A stretch of DNA of 46,456 bases from an uncultured Gammaproteobacteria bacterium (GTDB lineage: Bacteria > Pseudomonadota > Gammaproteobacteria > Pseudomonadales > Pseudohongiellaceae), in assembly GCA_913058135.1 (NCBI GenBank), contig CAJXPR010000017.1, positions 1-46,456 on the forward strand, read 5' to 3'. The notes under the pieces were generated by a model. The model saw only the letters and a list, made by a program, of their open reading frames with translations. It had not been told where the DNA came from and ran no database searches. The translations under genes and the position numbers were made by a program. Positions 31,265-40,665 of the stretch are shown one piece after another (the stretch's first letter is position 1; each line of letters begins with the position of its first letter).

Positions 31265-32677
31265 TTGTCTTTATCACCGCCGAGCACAGACACCTCACCT
31301 GAAGCAGCCGCGCGACAGCGCGTCCTGCTGCTGATGATTCTGCTCAACGCTTTTGCCACGCCCTTGATGCTGTCCTCAGCCAATGTTGCCCTGCCCTCCA
31401 TTGCCCGCGACCTGAGTCTGGATGCGGTGATCCTGGCCTGGGTGCCGATGGTCTACCTGATGGCCAGCACCATTTTTGTGCTGATTTTTGGCCGTGTTGC
31501 TGACACCGTGGGCCGCAAGCGCATCTTCCTGATCGGCACCGCCGCGGTCATTGTCAGCTCCGTTTACGCCGCGCTGTCGGTCAACAGCACCATGCTGCTC
31601 AGCGCCCGTTTTGCCCAGGGCGTCAGCGCCGCGATGCTGTATGCCACGCAGATGGCCCTGGTCACTTCGGCGTTTCCGGCCAAGGTGCGCGGCAAGATGA
31701 TCGGCCTGGTGGTCGGTTGTATTTATGTCGGTCTGTCCGCCGGGCCGCTACTGGGCGGCTACGTGATCGATGTGCTGGGCTGGCGCGCCGCCTTTCTGCT
31801 GCAGGTGCCACTGGCCCTGGTGGTCCTGCTGCTGGGGATATTTCGGGTCGAGGGCGAATGGCACGGCCACACACGCGTGCCCTTTGATGTACCCGGCGCG
31901 ATCGGCTGGGCGATCAGCATCACCTTGTTCTGCCTGGGGGTATCTGCCCTGCCCGGGACCAACGGCCTGCTGATACTGGGCGCCAGCGTGGTCAGCATGA
32001 CCCTGTTCCTGCGCCATGTGCGACGCAGTGACCATCCGATCTGGGACGTTAACCTGTTTTTCAACAACCGGGTCTTCACCGTCTCCAGTCTGGTGTCGCT
32101 GCTGATGTACAGTGCTACCTACGCCATCGTGGTGCTGATGAGTCTGTATCTGCAGACACTGCAGGGCCTCTCCGCCACCAGCGCGGGTATGGTGATGATG
32201 ATTCAGCCGGTGATCATGGCCCTGCTGGCACCGGTGACCGGCCGGCTGTCAGACTGGGTAGAACCCCGCATCCTGGCCACCGCAGGCATTACCATCACCA
32301 CCCTCGGGCTGATGCTATTATCGCGGCTGGATGCCGACACCAGCCTGCTGTATGTGATCGGCTCGCTGGTGCTGACCGGCAGCGGCTTCAGCCTGTTCTC
32401 ACCGCCCAACGTCAACGCCATCATGAGTTCGGTTAGCGAGGCGCATGCCGGCAGCGCCTCTGGGGCGGTCGCCACCACCCGCCTGATCGGCCAGCTTAAC
32501 AGCATGGTGCTGGTAACCCTGGCGCTGGCGCTGATGATGGGCAATACGCCGATAAGCCCGGAGACCTACCCGGAACTGGCGCGCGCCGTGGAACTGAGCT
32601 TCAGTATCGGCGTGGCCCTTTGTATACCGGCCATTTTTCTGTCGCTGCTGCGTGGACGTGTGCACCCCAGACGCTGA
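31265..32677 (+). CDS. MFS drug/metabolite exporter, DHA2-like
   Basis: This 470-residue polytopic inner-membrane transporter starts at TTG, with AGGA seven bases upstream. TM1 carries NAFATPLMLSSANVALPSIARDL, and the loop 2-3 motif A is FGRVADTVGRKRIF. Motif C of antiporters is GLSAGPLLGGYVIDVLGWRAAFLLQVP. About fourteen hydrophobic segments follow in the DHA2/EmrB style. The protein probably exports hydrophobic compounds by proton antiport. It is divergent from the cupin-dehalogenase unit, sharing the 80-base gap, which would fit export of a substrate or product of that unit (inference). Confidence 0.88.
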   Translation: MSLSPPSTDTSPEAAARQRVLLLMILLNAFATPLMLSSANVALPSIARDLSLDAVILAWVPMVYLMASTIFVLIFGRVADTVGRKRIFLIGTAAVIVSSVYAALSVNSTMLLSARFAQGVSAAMLYATQMALVTSAFPAKVRGKMIGLVVGCIYVGLSAGPLLGGYVIDVLGWRAAFLLQVPLALVVLLLGIFRVEGEWHGHTRVPFDVPGAIGWAISITLFCLGVSALPGTNGLLILGASVVSMTLFLRHVRRSDHPIWDVNLFFNNRVFTVSSLVSLLMYSATYAIVVLMSLYLQTLQGLSATSAGMVMMIQPVIMALLAPVTGRLSDWVEPRILATAGITITTLGLMLLSRLDADTSLLYVIGSLVLTGSGFSLFSPPNVNAIMSSVSEAHAGSASGAVATTRLIGQLNSMVLVTLALALMMGNTPISPETYPELARAVELSFSIGVALCIPAIFLSLLRGRVHPRR

Positions 32678-32683
32678 GCACTT

Positions 32684-32719
32684 ACACTGGCTCCTGACAC
32701 TGGCTCTTTACACTGGCCC
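32684..32719. repeat. Three 13-base tandem repeats after the MFS gene
   Basis: The core ACACTGGCTC occurs at 32684, 32697 and 32710 (last copy ACACTGGCCC), an exact 13-base period. The array begins seven bases after the MFS stop and lies before homoserine kinase. No function is evident; it may come from replication slippage. Confidence 0.6.
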
Positions 32720-32795
32720 AGCCAAGGTGGCCGACACCGCTGCCTTCAGGCTATCATGCTGACTGACCCGCTCTTTTGTCTGGTGACCTGTCCGT

Positions 32796-33770
32796 ATGTC
32801 CGTTTTCACGCCGCTCAGCCACAAGGAAATCGCCGATTTTGTCAGCCGCTTTGATGTCGGCGAGTTTATCGGCGCCCAGGGAGTCAGTGGTGGCAGCGAG
32901 AACACCAATTATTTTGTCGACTGCGGCGCCGGCAGTTATGTACTGACCCTGGTGGAACGCGGCCCCCGTGCAGACCTGCCGTTTTTTATTGAACTGCTCG
33001 ACTGCCTGCACCATGCCGATCTGCCGGTGCCCTACGCCATCACCGACCGGGATGGCGTGGCGCTGCACACCCTCAAGGGCAAACCGGCGCTGCTGCAACC
33101 CAAACTCAGCGGCGAGCATGTCGACCAGGTCAACGCCACTCAGTGTGCGGCCCTGGGCGACATGCTGGCCCGCCTGCACCTGTCCGCGTGCAGTCTCGCC
33201 CGGACCAGTGACCGGGGCCCGAGCTGGACCGTCAATACGGCACTGAGTCTGATGAGCGGCCCGTGGAAAGAGCACCAGTCCTGGCTGGAACCGGCGCTGT
33301 TGCACCTGCGCGAGTGGCTGGAGAATTCCGGCGACGATGCGCCAGCGCAGACGCTGCCCACCACCATTATTCATGGCGATCTGTTCCGCGACAATGTGCT
33401 GTTCCAGGGCAATACCATCAGCGGGGTCATCGATTTCTACAACGCCGCCAGCGGCTGGATACTGTTTGACGTTGCCGTGTGTGTGAACGACTGGTGTGTT
33501 GATGCTGCCGATCCGGTTTATACCCTGAACACTGAACGCGCCCGGGCACTGCTCGGTGCTTACCTCGATCAACGCCCCTTCAGCACAGCCGAGCAACATG
33601 ACTGGCCACGGATGCTGCAGCTGGCGGCGCTGCGCTTCTGGGTCTCGCGGCAGCAGTACGCGCTGGAGCACAAGGGCCAGTCGGGCATACTGATCAAGGA
33701 TCCCACCTATTTCTACCGCGTGATGAAGATGCATGTGCTTAACCCGGAGATGGCGTCAGGCCTTCTTTGA
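32796..33770 (+). CDS. thrB: Homoserine kinase, APH-fold (Pseudomonas type)
   Basis: This 324-residue cytosolic kinase phosphorylates homoserine with ATP in threonine biosynthesis. The APH-type catalytic loop is TTIIHGDLFRDNVLF, followed by the metal-binding VIDFYNAASGWILFDVAVCVNDW. The N-terminus has FDVGEFIGAQGVSGGSENTNYFVDCGAGSYVLTLVER. Length and motifs match the ThrB of pseudomonads rather than the GHMP-family ThrB of enterics. Other threonine genes are not adjacent. The next gene starts 25 bases downstream on the same strand. Confidence 0.93.
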   Translation: MSVFTPLSHKEIADFVSRFDVGEFIGAQGVSGGSENTNYFVDCGAGSYVLTLVERGPRADLPFFIELLDCLHHADLPVPYAITDRDGVALHTLKGKPALLQPKLSGEHVDQVNATQCAALGDMLARLHLSACSLARTSDRGPSWTVNTALSLMSGPWKEHQSWLEPALLHLREWLENSGDDAPAQTLPTTIIHGDLFRDNVLFQGNTISGVIDFYNAASGWILFDVAVCVNDWCVDAADPVYTLNTERARALLGAYLDQRPFSTAEQHDWPRMLQLAALRFWVSRQQYALEHKGQSGILIKDPTYFYRVMKMHVLNPEMASGLL

Positions 33771-33795
33771 TACGAACCTGAACGGACAATAATAA

Positions 33796-35382
33796 ATGAC
33801 CCAGAACAACAAGCCCGTCCTCGCACCGTTTCCCCTGTTCCTGCTGGCCAGCCTGCTGCTTTATGCGACGCTGTTCCCGCTGTTGTCATGGACTGTTTTC
33901 TCCGAAGATGACTCGCACCTGATGCGGGTGGCCATTGACTATGCATGGTGGCAGCACTTTTTTGTGCCGGAGATTTATCGCGAGTTATCAGCTGCCAACT
34001 ACACACCGATCCCGCTGGTGGTCTATAAAACCCTGGTGACCTGGTTTGGCATGAGCACAAATGCATTTCTGGTGTTCATGATACTGGCGATGAGCCTGGT
34101 GTCGGCACTGGCAGCGACACTGACCGATCAGATCAGCCGCAACCGCATGGCGGCCTGGACGGCGATGCTGCTGATTTTCTCCAGCATGTCCATGCACACG
34201 CTGATCACCCGCTTCTATACTATGCATTACCTGATCGGCGGCATTTTTGCGCTGGCGGCGCTGGTAGTGATCTTTCGTCGCGACCCCAAAACCTGTTCAG
34301 CGTGGTTGCCGGCTCTGTTGTTGTTGCTGGCGCTGATCTCCAAAGAGGTATACCTGGTACTACCACCGCTGGTCGGACTGTATGCGCTGTACCACCGCAA
34401 TATCAGACTGGCCATAGGCGCCGGTGTCGCGCTGCTACTGTACCTGGTTTTGCGCACCTGGATGCTGGGCATGTCCGTGGACATCGGTGGTGAGAGCAGC
34501 TACTTCGCCGGTTTCTGGGGTATCAGCGGCGCGGCCTGGCTCAGCTTTATCGGCTGGTATGTGAAGACCCGTATCTTCATTCTGGCAGCGGTGGTGCTTG
34601 CCCTGTTCATGAACTTCCGGCGCACCGTCATGCTGTTGCTCCTGGCGCTGGTGTTTGCCGCACCGGGGCTGGCCGTCTCGCACGGGATCGTCGAACACAC
34701 CCTGCACGGCGACCGGATCTTTTTTGCCTTTGATTGTGCGCTGGCCATTGTCGCCGCGATTGCCATCGCGCAATCAGCCTGGTTCGGGCGTTTTGCCAAG
34801 CCTCTGCCACTGCTTGGTCTGGCAGCACTGGTGCTGATGGTGCATGTGTTCAACAATGCCAGCTACCGGGCACAGACCGAACAGATGGCGGACTTCCGTA
34901 TCACCCGCTTCCTGCTCGACAACCTGGCAGAACTGGAAGGTGCAACGCTGTTTGTGCCGATGAACTTTATTCAGGGCGACCTGATGCGCGTCAACGATGC
35001 GCTGGGGCAGCCACGCTTTTTGATTACGCAGAACTGCATTGTTGCGCTGGGCGCCGCCGAGGGTGAGCTGACCATGTTCAACGGTAACGGCGAGTTCATC
35101 ACCCGTGAAGATCTGACCGCCAACTGTGTACCGGCCAGCATCGACCCGGTGGTCGACATTGCACCGCGCTACAACAACGGTCTGCTGCAATGGCAGCTGC
35201 AATTCCCCGAAGGTTTCAATGGCGGCGTGCTGTTTGTCGACCGCGCGTTTGCCGTACCCATCCCGGCCTTCTCCCAGCAGCTGGTGAAACCGGCGCCCGG
35301 CGAACGCTACCAGCTGTTTGCCAACAACGGCGTCAACTGGTGGTTCTCGGAGATCGAACCGATGGCGATACTGATCGAATAA
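33796..35382 (+). CDS. Polytopic membrane protein, GT-C glycosyltransferase-like
   Basis: This 528-residue protein has about ten transmembrane helices (first about 11-35; dense block 90-360) and a C-terminal extracytoplasmic domain from about 370. The first periplasmic loop has FSEDDSHLMRVAIDYAWWQ, with the Asp pair right after TM1. That is where GT-C enzymes (ArnT, GT39/GT83, oligosaccharyltransferases) have their catalytic acid. The C-terminal domain ends PGERYQLFANNGVNWWFSEIEP. Such enzymes transfer sugars from polyprenyl-phosphate donors, but the family assignment here is tentative. It follows thrB closely yet has no obvious functional link. Confidence 0.55.
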   Translation: MTQNNKPVLAPFPLFLLASLLLYATLFPLLSWTVFSEDDSHLMRVAIDYAWWQHFFVPEIYRELSAANYTPIPLVVYKTLVTWFGMSTNAFLVFMILAMSLVSALAATLTDQISRNRMAAWTAMLLIFSSMSMHTLITRFYTMHYLIGGIFALAALVVIFRRDPKTCSAWLPALLLLLALISKEVYLVLPPLVGLYALYHRNIRLAIGAGVALLLYLVLRTWMLGMSVDIGGESSYFAGFWGISGAAWLSFIGWYVKTRIFILAAVVLALFMNFRRTVMLLLLALVFAAPGLAVSHGIVEHTLHGDRIFFAFDCALAIVAAIAIAQSAWFGRFAKPLPLLGLAALVLMVHVFNNASYRAQTEQMADFRITRFLLDNLAELEGATLFVPMNFIQGDLMRVNDALGQPRFLITQNCIVALGAAEGELTMFNGNGEFITREDLTANCVPASIDPVVDIAPRYNNGLLQWQLQFPEGFNGGVLFVDRAFAVPIPAFSQQLVKPAPGERYQLFANNGVNWWFSEIEPMAILIE

Positions 35383-35389
35383 TCAGGTC

Positions 35390-36898
35390 CTATTGCGCAT
35401 CCATCGCCGCCAGCACTGACTCGGCCAGCGTCCACACCGGGCGCGGGCCACGGGTGGTGACCCCCATGCGCATGACAATCAGGTCCTGGTCCGGGAACAT
35501 CAGAATGTTCTGACCTTCAAAGCCTGACAGGTAATACATATTGGCGGGCAGGTTGGGTAACGGGCGGCTGTCAGGATCACCAGACGCGCCGGCATTGAGC
35601 CACAGCTGAACACCGTACTGGCCATTTTCGGCAGCAGGTGCAGGTGTCACACTGTAATCAACCCAGCCTTCCGGCAGAATGCGCTCGCCGTTCCACATGC
35701 CGTCCTGCAAATACAGCAGACCGAATTTGGCCCAGTCACGCGGCGTCGCGTACATGTAGGACGAACCGACAAATGTGCCACTGGCATCAGGCTCGATCAC
35801 CGCCGAGTTCATACCCAGCTTGCCAAACAGTCGCTCCTGCGGAAAGTTGAAGTAATCCTGGTAGTTGTTGAACAGCTGTCGCTGGATACGCGCAATGATA
35901 TTGCTGGTGCCGCTGTTGTAATAAAATGTGCTACCCGGCTCGTGCGCCAGTGGTTTGTCGATGGTGAAGGCAGCGGTGTCGCCAGTGGTATACAGCATCA
36001 GGATGACGTCAGACATCGAGCCGGCGGTGTAGACTTCGGAATACTGCATACCGCTGGTCATGTGCAGCAGGTGTTCCAGCGTGATATTGCGGCGCTCGTC
36101 ACCGTCGCGGCGCCACTCGGGCACATTGGCGCTGGCATTGACGTGTAACAGGCCGTCGCCTCCCAGGATCCCGGTCAGTGCTGCCGTCACGGTTTTGGTC
36201 ATGGACCAGCCCAGTTGCGGCATGTCGGCAGTAAACGGCTCTGCGTACTGTTCGGCAATTATCTTCCCATCATGGATCACCAGCACGGCGCGGGTATCAA
36301 TATTCTGGCCAGGTTCCATATCTTCAAAGGCCTGATCGACGGCCGCGTGGACTGCTGTCATGTCAAACCCGGGCACCTCTTCCGGCAGGGTTACCTGGTT
36401 GCCGATCGGCCAGGGCTGATCGTCAACATCGGGCCTGGCCGGATACAGCGCCGGGTCAAACTGCGCGCGCAGACTGATCGGTGATACATCCTTCAATAAG
36501 GTGCAGCCAATCTGGTCTCGGTACAGAGCGCGCACCGTCATGGTACTGCCATTCACATCCATGGCACCGGTGACGATATCCTCATCGAAAGTAAAATCGG
36601 CGCTACTTAAAGCGGCGCTGTTCAGCTCACGGGACATCACATGGTCTACGGTACGGCCACCGACCAGCACTGAGGAGCACAGACGTTTCACGGCACTGCC
36701 CAGGGCAATCTCTGCAGCCAGTGCGGCTTGTGCGAGCTCCTCGGCATTCGGCGCTGCCTCCTGATCAGCAGCCTGCTCGGCCATGGCCTCCATGGCGGTT
36801 GGCGATGTCGGCACGGGCGCCTCCGGCTCGGCACAGGCGGCAATAAAGCCGCTCAGGGCGGCGGTCAGTGACAGCGTCACAAAACGGGTGTAGTTCAA
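35390..36898 (-). CDS. Beta-lactamase-fold serine hydrolase lipoprotein
   Basis: This 502-residue lipoprotein (lipobox FIAAC, about residues 18-22) has a class C beta-lactamase / 6-aminohexanoate-dimer-hydrolase-type domain from about residue 150. The catalytic S-x-x-K is in GWSMTKTVTAALTGI, and the Tyr motif is FYYNSGTSN, followed by YMYATPRDWAKFGLLYL and GYQLW-like YGVQLWLNAG. It probably hydrolyses esters or amides in the periplasm; no penicillin specificity can be inferred. The start is TTG, eight bases after GGAG, five bases after the stop of the SGNH gene, so the two form a tight operon. Confidence 0.85.
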   Translation of the reverse strand: MNYTRFVTLSLTAALSGFIAACAEPEAPVPTSPTAMEAMAEQAADQEAAPNAEELAQAALAAEIALGSAVKRLCSSVLVGGRTVDHVMSRELNSAALSSADFTFDEDIVTGAMDVNGSTMTVRALYRDQIGCTLLKDVSPISLRAQFDPALYPARPDVDDQPWPIGNQVTLPEEVPGFDMTAVHAAVDQAFEDMEPGQNIDTRAVLVIHDGKIIAEQYAEPFTADMPQLGWSMTKTVTAALTGILGGDGLLHVNASANVPEWRRDGDERRNITLEHLLHMTSGMQYSEVYTAGSMSDVILMLYTTGDTAAFTIDKPLAHEPGSTFYYNSGTSNIIARIQRQLFNNYQDYFNFPQERLFGKLGMNSAVIEPDASGTFVGSSYMYATPRDWAKFGLLYLQDGMWNGERILPEGWVDYSVTPAPAAENGQYGVQLWLNAGASGDPDSRPLPNLPANMYYLSGFEGQNILMFPDQDLIVMRMGVTTRGPRPVWTLAESVLAAMDAQ

Positions 36899-36903
36899 AA
36901 CAG

Positions 36904-38196
36904 TTACTCCTGGGCAAAGATGGATAAGTCGATACTGTTGGCCATGGCGGCATAACCGGCATCGTTGGGGTGCAGATTGTCTGAGGTAAAGGCGGCCGGC
37001 AGACGCGCCGGATTGTCCTGGTCGGCAATCGCCGCTTCAAAATCGATCACGGCATCAAAGAAATCACTGTCACGGATCCAGGCATTGACCTGCTGGCGCT
37101 TGGCTTCCCCCGCCTCACTGAAGTACCCGGCACCTTCAAACGGCGTCAGCGTTGCCCCGATCACCTTGATACCACGGGCGTGGGCGCGTTCCGCCACCTG
37201 CCGGTAACCGGCGATGACCTGCTCGGCGCTGACCTGTTGATCGGTGGCCATGCTCACTGACATGCCGAAGTCGTTGATACCTTCCAGCAACACAATGTGG
37301 CTCACGTTGCTTAGCGCCAGCACGTCGCGTTCGAAGCGCGCCAGCAGACTTTCGCCAAACATTGGCGAGCGCTCATGCAACACGCGGTTGCCGCTGAGGC
37401 CGGCGTTGGCTACCGCATAAACAGGCATATCGGCTTCGTTGCGCAAACGCAGCGCCAGCAGATTGGGCCAACGGTTGTTGGTGTCCACGGTGGAGCCGAC
37501 GCCGTCGGTGATGGAATCGCCGACCGTGACAATCGTGGACACCGCATCGCCGCCGCTGACGTCAATGGCGGTCAGATAATGCCAGAAGGAAATCTCATGC
37601 GCATCGTCCATGCTGACAGCGCGCGTGAGGTCGCCGGATTCACTGACAAACGAAGTCTGCATCGCCGCCCGATGGGTGGTGGGCAGGCCACTGGGCTCAG
37701 GCAGGTACAGGCTGATGCTCAGGTTGGTAAAGGCATCGACCGTAAACGGCAGCGGATCGCTGAAAACGGTAGCGCCGCGCGGAATGATGATGTCCGATTG
37801 CTCGCCAAAACTCAGGCTTTGCAGAGTGTCAACCTCAATCCCGGTTCCACTGCTCTGCTCGGCAACGCTGGCTGCAGCAATATGCAGGGGCCTGTTGCCA
37901 TGGGTGTTGGACAGACGTATGCGCAGGGTATCACCGCCGGCCGTGACATGGGCGATCAGGCGCAAAGTCTGCCCGTCAAATTCGTCATGCTCTGCCGCTT
38001 CGGCTGGCAGCATGCCCGGTGGCAGGGTGCTCGGACTCATGGCCCAGGCGGTGACCCAGTAATGGTCCTGTAGTCGGTTTGAGTCTTGAGAGGGGTTCGA
38101 GTCCTGGGCGCTGACGGCGTTCAGGCCCACACCACAGACCATGGTCAGGACCAGCAACCAGGTGGACAGTCGATACTTGCTACGGGGCAGTTTCAT
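36904..38196 (-). CDS. Exported GDSL/SGNH hydrolase with N-terminal beta-sandwich
   Basis: This 430-residue protein has a signal peptide (LSTWLLVLTMVCGVGLNAVSAQ). Residues about 45-200 form a beta-rich domain (DGQTLRLIAHVTAGGDTLRIRLSNTHGNRPLHI) common in front of secreted GDSL esterases. The catalytic domain has TVGDSITDGVGS (block I), NAGLSGNRVL (II), LLEGINDFG (III) and DNLHPNDAGYAAMA (V), so all four catalytic residues are present. It likely deacetylates or deacylates a polysaccharide or xenobiotic ester. It is the first gene of the unit with the serine hydrolase. The promoter region faces the DUF5916 gene. Confidence 0.9.
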   Translation of the reverse strand: MKLPRSKYRLSTWLLVLTMVCGVGLNAVSAQDSNPSQDSNRLQDHYWVTAWAMSPSTLPPGMLPAEAAEHDEFDGQTLRLIAHVTAGGDTLRIRLSNTHGNRPLHIAAASVAEQSSGTGIEVDTLQSLSFGEQSDIIIPRGATVFSDPLPFTVDAFTNLSISLYLPEPSGLPTTHRAAMQTSFVSESGDLTRAVSMDDAHEISFWHYLTAIDVSGGDAVSTIVTVGDSITDGVGSTVDTNNRWPNLLALRLRNEADMPVYAVANAGLSGNRVLHERSPMFGESLLARFERDVLALSNVSHIVLLEGINDFGMSVSMATDQQVSAEQVIAGYRQVAERAHARGIKVIGATLTPFEGAGYFSEAGEAKRQQVNAWIRDSDFFDAVIDFEAAIADQDNPARLPAAFTSDNLHPNDAGYAAMANSIDLSIFAQE

Positions 38197-38227
38197 GATG
38201 GACGGCTCCTGCTTGTTTTTGTTGTTC

Positions 38228-38247
38228 GCGTATCATCCATCATACGC
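38228..38247. promoter_or_regulatory. Dyad upstream of the GDSL operon
   Basis: GCGTAT (38228-38233), 8-nt spacer, ATACGC (38242-38247) lies 32 bases upstream of the GDSL hydrolase start, in the divergent gap 38197-38403. It is a plausible operator; no regulator is adjacent. The rest of the gap shows no strong promoter. Confidence 0.35.
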
Positions 38248-38403
38248 CAACACAGCCTGCCTGTCCCCGACCTGCGAACAGCCCGCCGCCTGTCGCAAAA
38301 CCATCCATTGCTGACCGGAATTGCTTACATTATCTGCGAAAGTGCATTAATATCATGCGCTTATTTTGCCATTGTGGTTTATGAAGTCGGGACGGTTTAA
38401 ATA

Positions 38404-40656
38404 ATGCCAATCAAAATCGCCGCTGTATCAGGCGCCTGCCTGTTGATCTGTGCCTCTGCTGTCAGTGTCTCTGCGTCGGCCCAGCCCCCGCAAGCCCCTG
38501 ACGACACGTCATCATTGCCAACCAACGCACCACGGCAATTCCGCGCGGTACGGGTCGATCAGCCACCGGTGATTGATGGCATCATTGACGATGCCGTGTG
38601 GCAACAGGCCAACGTCATCACCGACTTTCACCAGACCCGGCCGGGCAATGGCACGCCGACCTCCGAGCGCACGGAAGTCTATGTGGTTTATGACGATGAC
38701 GCCCTGTATGTGGCCGCGCGCATGTACGACAGCAATCCGGAACTGATTGCCGCGCCGGTGATACGCCATGGCCAGGGTATGCCCTCCGATGATCGGCTGG
38801 TGATAATCCTGGATCCGTTCAATACCGGTCGCGCCGGTTACCGCTTTGAAACCAACCTTAATGCGGCGCGCCATGACTCGTTATACACCAGCGTCACCAG
38901 CTTCTCACTGGACTGGAATACCATCTGGGACGTGGCCACCAGCGTTGATGGTCAGAGCTGGATCGCCGAGATAGAAATTCCGTTCAAATCCATCCCTTTT
39001 GACCCGGCCATTGAGACCTGGGGTTTCAATTTTGGCCGCGCAATCCGCCGCCGCGGTGAGGAAATGGCCTGGGTGTCGCAGAACCGTACCTACAACCCCA
39101 GCGTGTCCGGGCAGATGGTCGGCATCAGTGGCATCAGCAAGGGCGTGGGACTGGACCTGGTGCCGTCACTGTCAGTGAACCGCCGGCGTGAGTACGATCC
39201 GGCCACCAACGAAACCAATACTGAACCGTCACTGGATGCCTTTTATCGTATAACCCCGTCGCTGAACGCGGCGCTGACCATCAACACAGATTTTTCTGCC
39301 ACCGAGGTCGACAACCGCCAGGTCAACCTGACCCGTTTCAACCTGTTCTTTCCGGAGAAGCGCGACTTTTTCCTGAATGACTCGGACCTGTTCCAGTTCG
39401 GCAACATCGGCGGCATGGCCGGCGGCAACGAAGCTACCTCACTGGGCAGCCGCGAAAATGCCCGACCGTTTTTCTCCCGACGCCTGGGTCTGAGTGAAAC
39501 CGGCGCGCCGGTGGACATCAATTACGGCGGCCGCATCAGTGGCCGCGTGGGCCGCTGGAATATCGGCACCCTGGCCATTCGCCAGGATGAGTTTGGCGCG
39601 GTGGATGCCTCGGACCTGTTTGTCACCCGCATCTCTGCCAACGTGCTGGAAGACTCGGGTATCGGCTTTATCTATACCAACGGTGATCCTGCGTCCAATA
39701 TCGACAACAGTGTGGTCGGGGTCGACTTCAAATACCTGAACAATCGTCTGGCCAGCGGTCGCACCGTGGAAGCCGATGCCTGGTTCCAGCAATCCGACAC
39801 ACCCGGCCTGGACGGCGACGATGCGTCCTTTGGTTTTGGTGTGCGCATGCCCAATGCCACCGGCCTGAGGGGTCGCATGGCTTACAAAGAGGTGCAGCGC
39901 AACTTCAACCCGGCGATGGGTTACATCAACCGCGCCGATGTGCGCGATCTGACAGCAGATGTGGGTTACACACATTTCTTTGGCGGCGACGTCTGGCAGA
40001 CTGCCTTCGCCGGCATTGACGCCCAGCGCATCGAACGGCTTGAAGGCGGGCTGCAAAGTCAGGCGCTGGTGTATCGGCTGCTGGAACTGCAGACCAACAC
40101 CCGTGACGGTATCAACCTGTCCCACACGCGCAACGACGAGAATGTGCTGCGGCCGTTTACCATCTACTCGGACCAGAACCGGCAGGTCGCGATTCAGCCC
40201 GGGCGATATCAATTCTCCGAGAGCGAGCTCAGCCTTAACACCGGCGGCCAGCGGCGTCTGTCGGGCCGGTTAAGTTATTTGCAAGGCGACTTCTACAACG
40301 GCGAGCGCACCAATATCAGCGGCTCGGTGACCTGGAACCAGTCTCGCTTTTTTGTGCTGTCGGCAAATTACGACTGGAACGATATCAGCCTGCCGCAGGG
40401 CGATTTTGTGGCACGATTGACCTCGGTGTCGACTCAGGTTGCGTTCTCGTCGACCCTGTACTGGATCAGCCTGTTGCAGTACGACAACCTGTCCGAAGAG
40501 CTGGGTATCAATACCCGCGTGCAGTGGATTCCGCGCGCCGGTCAGGAAGGTTTTATCGTGCTGAACTACAACATGCAGGACCGTGACAAGGACAACACCT
40601 TTGAGTCGGCGTTTTCTGACCTGACGGTGAAGTTCCGCTACACGTTCCGGTTCTGA
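38404..40656 (+). CDS. DUF5916 outer-membrane protein with CBM9-like domain
   Basis: This 750-residue protein has a signal peptide ending near SASAQ. Residues about 45-230 form a CBM9-like fold (PVIDGIIDDAVWQQANVITDFHQTRP, YDDDALYVAARMYD, SWIAEIEIPFKSIPF). The DUF5916 part starts with FFPEKRDFFLNDSDLFQFG, and the protein closes as a beta-barrel ending KFRYTFRF, with the terminal Phe expected for an outer-membrane barrel. Family members sit in the outer membrane, often near TonB systems and peptidases, and may bind carbohydrate. Function here is unknown. It is divergent from the GDSL/serine-hydrolase operon, and its stop lies nine bases from the facing PPK2 gene. Confidence 0.88.
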   Translation: MPIKIAAVSGACLLICASAVSVSASAQPPQAPDDTSSLPTNAPRQFRAVRVDQPPVIDGIIDDAVWQQANVITDFHQTRPGNGTPTSERTEVYVVYDDDALYVAARMYDSNPELIAAPVIRHGQGMPSDDRLVIILDPFNTGRAGYRFETNLNAARHDSLYTSVTSFSLDWNTIWDVATSVDGQSWIAEIEIPFKSIPFDPAIETWGFNFGRAIRRRGEEMAWVSQNRTYNPSVSGQMVGISGISKGVGLDLVPSLSVNRRREYDPATNETNTEPSLDAFYRITPSLNAALTINTDFSATEVDNRQVNLTRFNLFFPEKRDFFLNDSDLFQFGNIGGMAGGNEATSLGSRENARPFFSRRLGLSETGAPVDINYGGRISGRVGRWNIGTLAIRQDEFGAVDASDLFVTRISANVLEDSGIGFIYTNGDPASNIDNSVVGVDFKYLNNRLASGRTVEADAWFQQSDTPGLDGDDASFGFGVRMPNATGLRGRMAYKEVQRNFNPAMGYINRADVRDLTADVGYTHFFGGDVWQTAFAGIDAQRIERLEGGLQSQALVYRLLELQTNTRDGINLSHTRNDENVLRPFTIYSDQNRQVAIQPGRYQFSESELSLNTGGQRRLSGRLSYLQGDFYNGERTNISGSVTWNQSRFFVLSANYDWNDISLPQGDFVARLTSVSTQVAFSSTLYWISLLQYDNLSEELGINTRVQWIPRAGQEGFIVLNYNMQDRDKDNTFESAFSDLTVKFRYTFRF

Positions 40657-40665
40657 GTCGGCACC

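Noticed and set aside
32754-33734. Long minus-strand frame opposite homoserine kinase
   Set aside because: It mirrors the thrB gene with a Gln/Arg/Gly-rich translation and no motifs, a common shadow in GC-rich coding sequence.
35390-36898. True beta-lactamase conferring resistance
   Set aside because: SxxK and Tyr motifs are shared by esterases, peptidases and NylB-type enzymes. No feature specific to class C beta-lactamases was found.
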